From Oscillospiraceae bacterium (GTDB lineage Bacteria; Bacillota; Clostridia; Oscillospirales; CAG-272): a stretch of DNA of 37,261 nt. The position numbers and the translations under genes were made by a program. The stretch covers positions 1 through 37,261 of the forward strand of contig SVTO01000026.1 of the NCBI GenBank assembly GCA_015063745.1, given 5' to 3'. Under the pieces are notes generated by a model. The model had not been told where the DNA came from. It worked only from the letters and a program-made list of their open reading frames with translations, and made no database searches. Positions 1-7,880 of the stretch are shown in pieces (the stretch's first letter is position 1; every line of letters begins with the position of its first letter).

Positions 1-64
1 GGCAATAGACTTGTCTTTCCTATTGTACCACCTTAGGAGTTTTTTTGGTATAACCTTTTGTTGC

Positions 65-170
65 CCACCCGCATAGCGGGTGGTTGTCTGTTTCGCACTT
101 CGTGCTCAACTGCCTAAAGGCATTAACCAAAGGCTGATGTGCCGAGGGTAAAACCCTCGTAACATCAGCC
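65..170. repeat. Cluster of four short palindromes (REP-like, possible terminator)
   Basis: Four hairpins lie in about 105 bases. The first is at 65-83 (8-bp perfect stem CCACCCGC/GCGGGTGG, loop ATA). The second is at 95-105 (GCAC/GTGC) and the third at 111-122 (TGCC/GGCA). The fourth is a long one at 132-170: 9-bp outer stem GGCTGATGT/ACATCAGCC, 7-bp inner stem CGAGGGT/ACCCTCG, loop AAA. They sit just downstream of the M23-like gene, so the long one may terminate it, although the T-run on the minus strand is short. Several unlike hairpins in a row resemble repeated extragenic palindromes or an insertion-sequence end. I see no transposase here. Bases 1-64 hold nothing else I can name. Confidence 0.6.
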
Positions 171-193
171 AAAAATTATTCCCCGCGAACCGC

Positions 194-1930
194 TCAGTCC
201 GCCTCACTGACGGACTTCCAGTCCAACCCGTAATCGTTGCGGATGACCGTGTCATCCAGCACAAAAAATGCGTCTTGTGCGTATACATCCCCGGTGCCGA
301 ATTTCATCGTCTCCGCATCATACTTGCCGCGGTAAACCGCCAGATGAATGTGCGCGCCGGTGGATATGCCCGCTGTGCCGTTGCGGTAGAAATATTCTCC
401 CTGCGTCAGCACACGGCCAACCGTCAGATCCGCAATGTCGTTGTCGTGCATGTATAATACCGTCATGTAATCATAACTGCCGTCCGCATAACGTACCTTG
501 TTGATGCTCTCGATCCAGACACCGTTGCAGGTCGCGTATCCCGGGTTCACTGCCACTACCTTCGCGTTGAACGGCGCAAATGCCATGCCGTTGGTCGGCT
601 GCATGTCCAGCGCGTTCTGGCTCTGGTGGGAATAGGTGTCGTATGCACCCTGGGTGATCTGCATCGTCTGAGCCGGGAACAGCGCCAGATCCTGGCCCGC
701 AGAGTTGATGATCCCCTGCTTCTCAATAATCCAGGTCAGTGCCGTTTCCGTTTCGTCCGCCAGCCGGATCGCCGCCCCGTTGTTCAGTCCGCCGGCCGTC
801 AGATACTTTTCTCCGTTCTTCGTCAGACCGCAGATTCTCCATGTACCGTCTACGTCGCCCTGAATCGAAAATTCCAGCGCACTGGCCGATACGTCACGGT
901 ATAACCCTACGGATACACCGTCACGGCCAACACCCAGTACTCTGTTGAATCCGCCCCGGCTGCAGGCTGCGTAAATCAGATATGTACCCCTCGCCGTGCG
1001 CTCCAGACGGAAAGACTGGGTAATGTCATCCGTATTCCGCCACAGCGTTACGCCAAGCCCTTCATAATCCCGGTTCGGTCCGTCGGCCAGTACGTTCAGC
1101 ACACAGTCCTCGGTCTCCGATGCACGGATCGTGTAGTATCCGTCGGGAATGATCCACTCCGCCGTGTAACCGACCGCATCCATGTATGCCTTCGTTTCCT
1201 CCGCATCCGTACTCCACAGCAGGAATACCGCGTCGGAATGGGACATCACGCCCTTGGCCGCCAGCTTCTCCGACAGCATCCGGGCAGAATTCTTCATCGT
1301 TGTGCGCAGCGTGTTGTACATCGCCGCTACCGCATCTCCGCGGGTCATGGGTTTGTCCTCGCTCTTCTCGGCAATGCCCGCACTTTCTGCCAGGGATGCC
1401 GCGTTGAGGATCGAATAGTCACCCTTCTGGATCCGATACCCCAGAGCGTAGAGCATATAGCTCATGAACACTTCCTGGGACATGGGCGAGTCGGGATAGA
1501 ACTTCAATTCCGGATTGATCTCCGCCAGACCGCAGGCGTGCAGATACCCTACATACGATGCAGCCCATTCGGGAACGTCCGTGAAGGGATGGGTGTACCC
1601 TCCGGAGGGCAGATCGGCTTCCACGCCCATCAGACGTACCGCCATTACCGCACCTTCCATCCGGGTAAGGTCACGTTCCAAATCGAAGGAGATCCCGCCA
1701 TTGACCGCTGTGCCGGTGCCGGTGATCAGATGGAGATAGTACAGCCGCATGGCCGCTTCCTCCGGTACCAGGGTAAGGCCGGCCTGAATATGGGAAGAGA
1801 TGGCGTGCTTTGCAAGGGTGTTTCTCAGTGCGGAAGCGGATGCCACATCGGTGGGAACCACTGCGCTGATCGGCTGAACCAGCATAAGCAATGCCAGTAC
1901 AGCAGAGAGAAGCATGGCGCTTCGTTTCAT
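194..1930 (-). CDS. Secreted SLH / beta-trefoil / M23-like peptidase domain protein
   Basis: A 578-residue exported protein. Residues 1-23 form a signal peptide. Residues about 80-210 look like degenerate S-layer-homology repeats (FTDVPEWAASYV, then a TRGDAV motif), which would anchor it to the cell wall. Residues about 260-400 resemble a ricin-type beta-trefoil. Residues about 420-560 match an M23/LytM-type fold, with candidate zinc ligands H435 and D442 and an HIH pair at H527/H529; H495 is another candidate. The H-to-D spacing is seven residues rather than the usual four. Likely role: cutting or binding peptidoglycan at the surface. ATG is preceded by AAAGGA about 7 nt away, with a consensus promoter further upstream, so it is probably transcribed alone. 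Domain limits are approximate, and peptidase activity is inferred. Confidence 0.75.
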   Translation of the reverse strand: MKRSAMLLSAVLALLMLVQPISAVVPTDVASASALRNTLAKHAISSHIQAGLTLVPEEAAMRLYYLHLITGTGTAVNGGISFDLERDLTRMEGAVMAVRLMGVEADLPSGGYTHPFTDVPEWAASYVGYLHACGLAEINPELKFYPDSPMSQEVFMSYMLYALGYRIQKGDYSILNAASLAESAGIAEKSEDKPMTRGDAVAAMYNTLRTTMKNSARMLSEKLAAKGVMSHSDAVFLLWSTDAEETKAYMDAVGYTAEWIIPDGYYTIRASETEDCVLNVLADGPNRDYEGLGVTLWRNTDDITQSFRLERTARGTYLIYAACSRGGFNRVLGVGRDGVSVGLYRDVSASALEFSIQGDVDGTWRICGLTKNGEKYLTAGGLNNGAAIRLADETETALTWIIEKQGIINSAGQDLALFPAQTMQITQGAYDTYSHQSQNALDMQPTNGMAFAPFNAKVVAVNPGYATCNGVWIESINKVRYADGSYDYMTVLYMHDNDIADLTVGRVLTQGEYFYRNGTAGISTGAHIHLAVYRGKYDAETMKFGTGDVYAQDAFFVLDDTVIRNDYGLDWKSVSEAD

Positions 1931-2028
1931 GTCATCATCCTTTTTCTCATTTTTGTTCCGCGCTTATATGCCGCAGAAACGGTATTTTCCCCGGAAAGTG
2001 CTTGCCTGCCCGGGAATACCCAAGTTAT

Positions 2029-2057
2029 ATTATACCTGATTATGCAGTATTCGTCAA
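2029..2057 (-). promoter_or_regulatory. Sigma-A promoter of the M23-like gene
   Basis: On the minus strand, TTGACG (2052-2057) and TATAAT (2029-2034) are separated by exactly 17 bp. This lies about 100 nt upstream of the start codon at 1930, so a 5' leader of roughly 90 nt is expected. Confidence 0.8.
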
Positions 2058-2190
2058 GAGCACAGCCCGTGAAAAAACCGCCGTTTCCCTGCCAATTCCC
2101 CGCATTTCTGCATAATTCCGGCAGAATCTTCGGAATTTTCCCGAATATTTCCACATCCGGAAATGATTTTTCCCCCGCCGCAGATACAAA

Positions 2191-2225
2191 AACAGACCCC
2201 CGTGCCCGCAGGCTGAGAGTCCGTT
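2191..2225 (-). terminator. Possible terminator right after the GDPD gene
   Basis: On the minus strand, the arm AACGGACTC begins at the base after the stop codon and pairs with GGGTCTGTT (with G-U pairs), followed by a short T-run. The loop is large (about 16 nt), so this is only a plausible terminator. Confidence 0.4.
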
Positions 2226-3071
2226 TTATTTCTGTTCGTCCGTATAAATACCGGAAATGCCCATTGCAAAATACCCATCCTGCTCCGTGTCCCCGTTGAC
2301 CGTATGTATGTACAAGGGTACGCCGCAGGTCAGCATTTCCTCCACGTATCCGTCCAGGCTGCACAGATCGGCCGCAAAAGTGTAGCCAAACAGCAGCTTC
2401 TCCCCGGCAAGCTCCCGCAGATGGTCCGTGTCCGTTTTTCCAGCCCAGTCCAGCCGGTACAGGGTGTAGATGATGTTCTCAAATCCCATCTCCCATACCG
2501 CATCGTATTCATCCTCATGGTAGATCTGGGCAATAAACCGATGGCGCAGCTCCGGATACCGGGAGGCAATATGGGCCAGCCCTGCCAGATTGTCATCCTT
2601 GATGTCCGTCACGATGTACAGGTCATCGTACTGCAGCAGAAACGCCGCCGCATCCTCCAGCAGCATGGGCGTGTACGTATCGTAGATCCGACATTCCCGG
2701 AATTCCGCAGCCGTCAGCGGTACGTTGTCCGTGATCGCGGACGAATACTGCGTATACCAGTCATGCACGCAGGCTAACTCTCCGTCGGCGGTAAAATTGA
2801 AATCCAGTTCCACAAACCGGCATCCCGCCCCACAGGCCGCTTCCATGGCTTCCCTGCTGTTGGACCCGGTCATTCCGTCCACTGTACCGGCTGCATGGGT
2901 AATATACCGTACCTGCCGGCAAAGCTCCACAATGACCTCCGCCCTGTCCATCACAGCCTCCGCCGTCATGGGATACGTCTTCGGTACAGCCGTTCCCTCC
3001 GGCGCCGTGAGGCACATATGCAAAGCACTCAGACAAATCAGAAGTCCGAGCAAACACCCGATCAGACGCAC
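2226..3071 (-). CDS. Glycerophosphodiester phosphodiesterase family protein, exported
   Basis: 281 residues with a hydrophobic N-terminal segment (about residues 3-22) that is a signal peptide or membrane anchor. The GDPD-family active-site pattern is visible: H59 (THAAG), then E88 and D90 in VELDFNF, then H103 in VHDW. The family hydrolyses glycerophosphodiesters to glycerol-3-phosphate and an alcohol using a metal ion. Outside the membrane it would act on lipid head groups or teichoic-acid fragments; the substrate is not readable from sequence. Start is GTG at 3071, supported by GGGAGGG 5 nt upstream and by the signal peptide beginning there. It lies 77 nt downstream of ispH-S1, and the terminator of that gene falls in its leader, so its own promoter is not obvious. 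Confidence 0.85.
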   Translation of the reverse strand: MRLIGCLLGLLICLSALHMCLTAPEGTAVPKTYPMTAEAVMDRAEVIVELCRQVRYITHAAGTVDGMTGSNSREAMEAACGAGCRFVELDFNFTADGELACVHDWYTQYSSAITDNVPLTAAEFRECRIYDTYTPMLLEDAAAFLLQYDDLYIVTDIKDDNLAGLAHIASRYPELRHRFIAQIYHEDEYDAVWEMGFENIIYTLYRLDWAGKTDTDHLRELAGEKLLFGYTFAADLCSLDGYVEEMLTCGVPLYIHTVNGDTEQDGYFAMGISGIYTDEQK

Positions 3072-3095
3072 CGAATCCCTCCCTTCCGTCAGAAC

Positions 3096-3133
3096 AAAAA
3101 ACCGGAGAACAGAAGCTTTCCCTCCGTTCTCCG
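3096..3133 (-). terminator. Terminator of the rpiR-to-ispH operon
   Basis: An 8-bp stem CGGAGAAC/GTTCTCCG (3103-3110 with 3126-3133) is followed on the minus strand by six T (complement of 3096-3101). It begins 15 nt after the ispH-S1 stop codon, as expected for a rho-independent terminator. Confidence 0.8.
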
Positions 3134-3148
3134 ATCTTTCATAACCAA

Positions 3149-5170
3149 TTATTCTTCGTCAGAAGCAGCTTCGTCAGCGTAGCTGTCGTCAACTTCTTCT
3201 TCAGCAGCTTCTTCCAGCAGAGCGCGGATGGAGAGGCTGATCTTGCGGTTGTCCGTGTCGATCGCGGTGATCTTCGCGGTAACAACCTGACCGATTTCCA
3301 GGCATTCTTCGGGCTTTGCGATCTTGTGATCGGCGATCTGGCTGATGTGGATCAGACCGTCGCAGCCGGGAACGATTTCAGCGAATGCGCCGAAGGGCAT
3401 CAGGCTAACGATGCGAACGTCAGCAACGTCACCTTCCTGATACTGGGAGGTGAAGATGGTCCAGGGATGCATTTCTTCGCTCTTGTAGCCGAGAGAAATT
3501 CTGCCCTTTTCACGGTCGAAGCCCTTAACGTATACGTGAATCTTGTCACCAACGCTTACAACTTCGGAAGGATGCTTGATACGTCTCCAGGACAGTTCGG
3601 AGGTATGTACCATACCGTCTACGCCGCCCAGGTCTACAAATGCACCGAAGGTGGTCAGGCTCTTAACTTCACCGTCAAATTCCTGGCCTTCTTCGATTGC
3701 TGCCCAGAATGCTTCTTCCTTAGCCTTTCTTTCTTCGCGGAGTACGGCACGGATGGAAGCGTATGCTCTCTTGCGGTCAGCCTTGATTTCGATGATCTTT
3801 ACCTTCTGAGTGGTACCGATCAGGGTGGTCAGGTCGCCTTCCTTCGGAACACCGGTCTGGGATGCGGGGATGAATACTCTTACGGAGTTCAGGGAGATGA
3901 TCACACCGCCCTTAACCGCTTCAACGATCTTGCCTTCCAGGATTTCGCCCTTTTCGCTTGCTTCAACGATGGAGAGCCAGTTGGCTTCAGCGTCAACGCG
4001 GGTCTTGTCCAGGGTTGCCAGACCGTCGATATCGCTTACCTTAACAACCTTGGCCTTTACAACGTCGCCGATCTTGTACAGCTGGTCGAGCTTTGCAGAA
4101 GGATCGTCGGTTGCCTTGTCGTGAGTCAGAACACCGGTGGTCTTTGCACCGAGATCCAGATGAATCTCATTCTGGGATATGGACGTAACCACACCTTCGA
4201 CGATGTCTCCTGTATTTAAAGTTTTCATTGATGCTTCGAGCAGTTCGGCAAAGTTTTCTACTTGCTCATTCATGGTTTTATATACCTCCTGTATTATACT
4301 ATCCGGAGTCGATGCCCCGGCAGTTATTGAAACTTGATGCAGGTCAGAGGGAATTCTCATTCCGCTCAGTTTAGCCGCATTGCTTACGAAAAGCACATGG
4401 GGACAGCCTTCTCTGCATACCTCGTACAGCTTCCGTGAGTTGGAGCTGTCCGGAGAGCCGATAACAACCATCAGATCCGATTGCATTGAAAGTCGGGCGG
4501 CTTCTGTCTGCCTGTTTTCAGTCACATTACATATTGTATCAAAAATTTCGGCATTTGTATATACCTTTTTGAGAAATTTTAAAGATTTTTTCCATTCTGA
4601 TAATTTCTGAGTGGTCTGAGCGGCCATTGCTATGGATTTTTCACCAAAATGACCGTTCCCGTCCGCCGAAATCAGCCGCTCCAGCTCCGCGGAATCCGAA
4701 AAAACGTATCCCTCGCCTCTGACGCAGCTCATGATCCCTTCCACTTCCGGATGATTTTCCGTCCCCAGAAGCAGAAACACCTTGTCCTCTCCCGAGTTGT
4801 CCTCGGCGATCCGGCGTACTCTGTTCACGTAAGGACAGGTGCAGTCCAGCACCGTCAGTCCATCCGTCTTTTCCGCACAGGCGTACAGCTTATCCAGCAC
4901 CGGCCGGATCTCTCCGTGGGCGCGGATGACGACGGTGATCTTTTCTCCGGCTTCGGCACGGCGGATCACGCTGTCCACATCGTCCCTGGAAATCTCCCCG
5001 CAGCCGAGGGAGCGGATATGTTCGATGTATTCATCATTATGGATAATTCTGCCGAGGGTATATACCTTTGTGTCCGTACCGGCAGCATCGGCCAGTGCTT
5101 TTTCCAGCGTATCGGCCGCACGGCGCACACCGGGACAGAATCCCGCATTTTCCGCAAGGATTATGTTCAT
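3149..5170 (-). CDS. ispH: IspH (HMBPP reductase) fused to S1 RNA-binding repeats
   Basis: 673 residues. Residues 1 to about 285 are 4-hydroxy-3-methylbut-2-enyl diphosphate reductase, the last step of the MEP isoprenoid pathway. The three cysteines that hold its 4Fe-4S cluster are present: C12 in GFCPGV, C112 in CTCPYV and C214 in ICNVTENRQ. Residues about 318-660 contain four S1 (OB-fold) repeats, including the typical GAFVDLGGVDGMVH and GAFAEIVPGCDGLIH segments, like ribosomal protein bS1. This fusion is typical of Clostridia. Start is ATG at 5170, which overlaps the plsC stop in an ATGA, so translation is probably coupled. A methionine preceded by AGGAGG lies between the two halves (start 4273), and codon choice becomes more biased after it, hinting at separate production of the S1 half. 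Confidence 0.95.
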   Translation of the reverse strand: MNIILAENAGFCPGVRRAADTLEKALADAAGTDTKVYTLGRIIHNDEYIEHIRSLGCGEISRDDVDSVIRRAEAGEKITVVIRAHGEIRPVLDKLYACAEKTDGLTVLDCTCPYVNRVRRIAEDNSGEDKVFLLLGTENHPEVEGIMSCVRGEGYVFSDSAELERLISADGNGHFGEKSIAMAAQTTQKLSEWKKSLKFLKKVYTNAEIFDTICNVTENRQTEAARLSMQSDLMVVIGSPDSSNSRKLYEVCREGCPHVLFVSNAAKLSGMRIPSDLHQVSITAGASTPDSIIQEVYKTMNEQVENFAELLEASMKTLNTGDIVEGVVTSISQNEIHLDLGAKTTGVLTHDKATDDPSAKLDQLYKIGDVVKAKVVKVSDIDGLATLDKTRVDAEANWLSIVEASEKGEILEGKIVEAVKGGVIISLNSVRVFIPASQTGVPKEGDLTTLIGTTQKVKIIEIKADRKRAYASIRAVLREERKAKEEAFWAAIEEGQEFDGEVKSLTTFGAFVDLGGVDGMVHTSELSWRRIKHPSEVVSVGDKIHVYVKGFDREKGRISLGYKSEEMHPWTIFTSQYQEGDVADVRIVSLMPFGAFAEIVPGCDGLIHISQIADHKIAKPEECLEIGQVVTAKITAIDTDNRKISLSIRALLEEAAEEEVDDSYADEAASDEE
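4271..4290 (-). promoter_or_regulatory. Internal ribosome-binding site and ATG for the S1 half
   Basis: Inside ispH-S1, on the minus strand, CAGGAGG (AGGAGG at 4285-4290) is followed after 11 nt by an in-frame ATG at 4273. Initiation here would give a 374-residue S1-only protein beginning MNEQVENFAELLE, a plausible free-standing S1 N-terminus. The spacing is slightly long but workable. Confidence 0.5.
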
Positions 5171-5823
5171 TCTTCCCCGGCCCGTCCCTTCAGACGCTTT
5201 CTCTCCGGCGGGGCAAGCAGGGTGTCCTCCCCGTACTTGATGGCACATACCCGGCGGAAGATCTCCTCGGATACGGCCTGATATTCCTTCGCACCGCCGT
5301 CCGTGAAGCCCAGCTCCTCATAGGGGATCATCTTTCCGAAAATCACCGTATTGCGGCGCAGGATGCCGGTCTTGCCCCTCTTGTTGTCGATAAACGCGGG
5401 CAGAACCGCCGAATGGGTGTGGTAGGCGATCATGCCGATACCGCCCTTGACCTCCGTTGTCCGGGGATCCTCGTAGCCGCGGCGGGTTCCCTGGGGGAAG
5501 ATCCCGATCAGCTCTCCGCCCTCCAGCAGACCGATGGTACGCTTGATGCTGCCCACGTCCGCACCGCCTCTGTTGACGGGATAGGCGCCCAGAGCCGAGA
5601 TCAGCCGGCCCAGCAGAGGAATTTTGAAAAGCTCCTTCTTTGCCATATACCGCACCTGACGCTTCGCCGCCGCGGAAACCACCAGCACATCGGAAAATGC
5701 CGTATGGTTGCAGGCGAGGATGCATCCCTCGGCCGGTACATTTTCAATACCCTCCACCTTTACTCTGTACAGCCAGAGTATCGGCCGGGCAAATATAGAA
5801 TACATGGTCTGATAAAAACCCAT
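5167..5823 (-). CDS. plsC: 1-acyl-sn-glycerol-3-phosphate acyltransferase
   Basis: 218 residues. It shows the glycerolipid acyltransferase HX4D box (H40 TAFS D45 in CNHTAFSD) and the substrate-binding block FPQGTRRG, with a hydrophobic N-terminal segment. The enzyme adds the second acyl chain to lysophosphatidic acid to give phosphatidic acid at the membrane. I chose ATG at 5823 rather than 5829 because GGAGG directly abuts the upstream ATG, leaving no spacing, whereas it lies 6 nt from the second. It starts 25 nt after cmk and its stop overlaps the ispH start by 4 nt. The order cmk-plsC-ispH/S1 is a common Clostridia arrangement. Confidence 0.92.
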   Translation of the reverse strand: MGFYQTMYSIFARPILWLYRVKVEGIENVPAEGCILACNHTAFSDVLVVSAAAKRQVRYMAKKELFKIPLLGRLISALGAYPVNRGGADVGSIKRTIGLLEGGELIGIFPQGTRRGYEDPRTTEVKGGIGMIAYHTHSAVLPAFIDNKRGKTGILRRNTVIFGKMIPYEELGFTDGGAKEYQAVSEEIFRRVCAIKYGEDTLLAPPERKRLKGRAGEE

Positions 5824-5848
5824 GTCCATCCTCCGTTATCAGGGCGGA

Positions 5849-6535
5849 TTACTGCAGTTCCGCCGCCTTTTTTTCCGCCAGAGCAATAATGTATTCCGCG
5901 GATTCTTCCACATTGTAGCCGTCGTTGACGAACTGCACCGCATCTTCCGCAGGCACACAGGGAGCGCTTTCTCTCTCTCTGTCGTTCTTGTCTCTGGCTT
6001 CCATATCGGCAAGGACTTCCTCATAGGTCGTCTCCATGTCCTTTTCGCACAGTTCCTTATACCGGCGTCTTGCTCTTTCCGCCAGTGTTGCGGTCATGAA
6101 TACCTTCAGCTCCGCATCGGGAATGATCACCGTGCCGATGTCCCGTCCGTCCATGATCACGCCGCCCTTTGCCGCAAGATCCTTCTGCAGACCAAGCAGC
6201 TTTTCACGGACTTCGGGAATTTTGGACACGGCGGAAGCGTACATGGATGCCTCCGGGGTACGGATCTTATTGCCCACGGGTTCTCCGTGCAGCAGAACCA
6301 CCTGTTCCCCGTCCCGGTACAGCAGCTCGATCTCCACCGACGGCAGCAGAGCAATGATCCCCTGTACGTCGTCGCTTGCCACACCGTTCTGCATGACCCA
6401 CAGACCTACCGTACGGTACAGCGCGCCCGTATCCACGTAAACGATGCCCATTCTGGCGGCAATCGCCTTGGCAACGGTACTTTTTCCCGCACCGCTGGGG
6501 CCGTCGAGAGCTATGCGAATTTTCTTTATATCCAT
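5849..6535 (-). CDS. cmk: Cytidylate kinase
   Basis: 228 residues, a normal length. The P-loop GPSGAGKST is at residues 12-20, followed by the YVDTGALYR and DGRDIGTVIIPDA segments typical of bacterial CMP kinase and the arginine-rich lid ARRRYKEL. It phosphorylates CMP/dCMP with ATP in pyrimidine nucleotide salvage and synthesis. AAGGAG lies about 5 nt before the ATG. It sits 61 nt after the BaiN-like gene and 25 nt before plsC, in the same direction, so it belongs to the five-gene run. Confidence 0.95.
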   Translation of the reverse strand: MDIKKIRIALDGPSGAGKSTVAKAIAARMGIVYVDTGALYRTVGLWVMQNGVASDDVQGIIALLPSVEIELLYRDGEQVVLLHGEPVGNKIRTPEASMYASAVSKIPEVREKLLGLQKDLAAKGGVIMDGRDIGTVIIPDAELKVFMTATLAERARRRYKELCEKDMETTYEEVLADMEARDKNDRERESAPCVPAEDAVQFVNDGYNVEESAEYIIALAEKKAAELQ

Positions 6536-6596
6536 TGTGTACTCCTTATTCTGTGTACATCACGTTTTCCGTAAGTTTTTCACTTTTCCGGCAGAT

Positions 6597-7880
6597 TTAT
6601 GCATCCGTCCGGGCAAAAGCGTGTTCCGCAGCGCCCTGTCCCGCTTTATAGCCGGTGCAGAAGGCGATCTGCAGATTGTATCCGCCGGTGTAGGCATCCA
6701 GATCCAGCAGTTCTCCCGCCGCAAACACACCGGGCAGGCTCTTTATCATCATATTCTTCGGCTGTACCGCCCCTGTTTCCACACCGCCGCAGGTGATGAT
6801 GGCCTCCGCAATGGGACGGAAGGAGGTGGGGGTAAAGGGCAGGTTCTTCAGCAAAGCGGCGAAATTCTGCCGCATGACCTTGTTGACCGATGCGGTTTTT
6901 GCGTGGGGCGGGATGCCGCTTTTTTCGATGCACCAGGGAATGAGCTTCTTCGGCAGCAGATCATCCAGCGCGTTGCAGAAATCTCTCTGGGCATATTTCG
7001 TGAAATCCCCGATGAGCCGGCGATCCAGTTCCTCGAAGGAAAGGGCGGGCTTCAGGTCGATAAACAGCTTATATTCGGCAATGCTGCCCTCCTGCATATT
7101 GGCGGAAGCGGACAGCACCAGCGGCCCCGTCACGCCGAAATGGGCAAAGAGCATTTCGCCAAGCTCCGTATACACGGTTTTTTCACCCCGTTTTGCCGTC
7201 AGGGTCACGTTTTTCAGAGTCAGACCCATCAGCGCTCCCGTATCCTCGGCCGTTTCGATGGGCACGAGGGAGGGCTTGAGGGCGGTTACCGGTACGCCCC
7301 GGGATTTTAAAATCCGGTGTCCGTCGCCCGTGGAGCCTGTGCCGGGATAGGATACACCGCCGGTCGCCAGAATCACGGCATGGCAGAGCATCCATTCTCC
7401 GCCCACCTTTACGGCAGGGGATTCTTCATCCGTCTCCGGCCGCACGTCGGTCACACGCGCATTTCTGCGAACCGTCACACCGGCCGAAACCACGGCTTTT
7501 TCCAATGCATTCACAATATCCGCCGCTTTGTCGGACACGGGAAACACTCTGCGTCCCCGTTCGGTTTTCAGCGGTACACCGAGGTTTTCGAAAAACTGCA
7601 TGGTATCCGCCGGGGTAAATCCGGCTGCCGCACCGTAGAGGAACTTGCGGTTCCGGGTCACGGCTTCCAGAAATTCGGCGGGGGTACAGTTGTTGGTCAC
7701 ATTGCATCGGCCCTTGCCGGTGATGCGCAGCTTCTTCCCAAGCATATTTCCCGCTTCAAACAGGGTAACGGATGCGCCGGAGACAGCCGCCATATACGCC
7801 GCCATCATACCAGCCGCACCGCCTCCCACTACAAATACGGTGGGGTTTATTTCATTCATCATAATATCCGTTTTTCTCAC
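6597..7880 (-). CDS. BaiN/HI0933-family NAD(P)/FAD-dependent oxidoreductase
   Basis: About 427 residues. The N-terminal dinucleotide-binding motif VVGGGAAGMMAA is followed by the family signature LRITGKGRCNVTN. The C-terminal FAD-contact region AGELLDLDAYTGGYNLQIA is also clear. This family (YhiN/HI0933/BaiN) comprises flavoproteins of uncertain physiological substrate, some reported as bile-acid-pathway reductases, so I do not assign a reaction. Start is taken as GTG at 7880, which overlaps the stop of the upstream regulator as GTGA. ATG codons at 7862 or 7859 are alternatives, and none has a strong Shine-Dalgarno. The gene is often seen next to cmk in Clostridia. Confidence 0.88.
   Translation of the reverse strand: MRKTDIMMNEINPTVFVVGGGAAGMMAAYMAAVSGASVTLFEAGNMLGKKLRITGKGRCNVTNNCTPAEFLEAVTRNRKFLYGAAAGFTPADTMQFFENLGVPLKTERGRRVFPVSDKAADIVNALEKAVVSAGVTVRRNARVTDVRPETDEESPAVKVGGEWMLCHAVILATGGVSYPGTGSTGDGHRILKSRGVPVTALKPSLVPIETAEDTGALMGLTLKNVTLTAKRGEKTVYTELGEMLFAHFGVTGPLVLSASANMQEGSIAEYKLFIDLKPALSFEELDRRLIGDFTKYAQRDFCNALDDLLPKKLIPWCIEKSGIPPHAKTASVNKVMRQNFAALLKNLPFTPTSFRPIAEAIITCGGVETGAVQPKNMMIKSLPGVFAAGELLDLDAYTGGYNLQIAFCTGYKAGQGAAEHAFARTDA

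Noticed and set aside
1238-2299. A 353-codon plus-strand open frame opposite the M23-like gene
   Set aside because: Runs antisense through a real gene, its promoter and the end of the next gene; low-complexity translation and no start signal.
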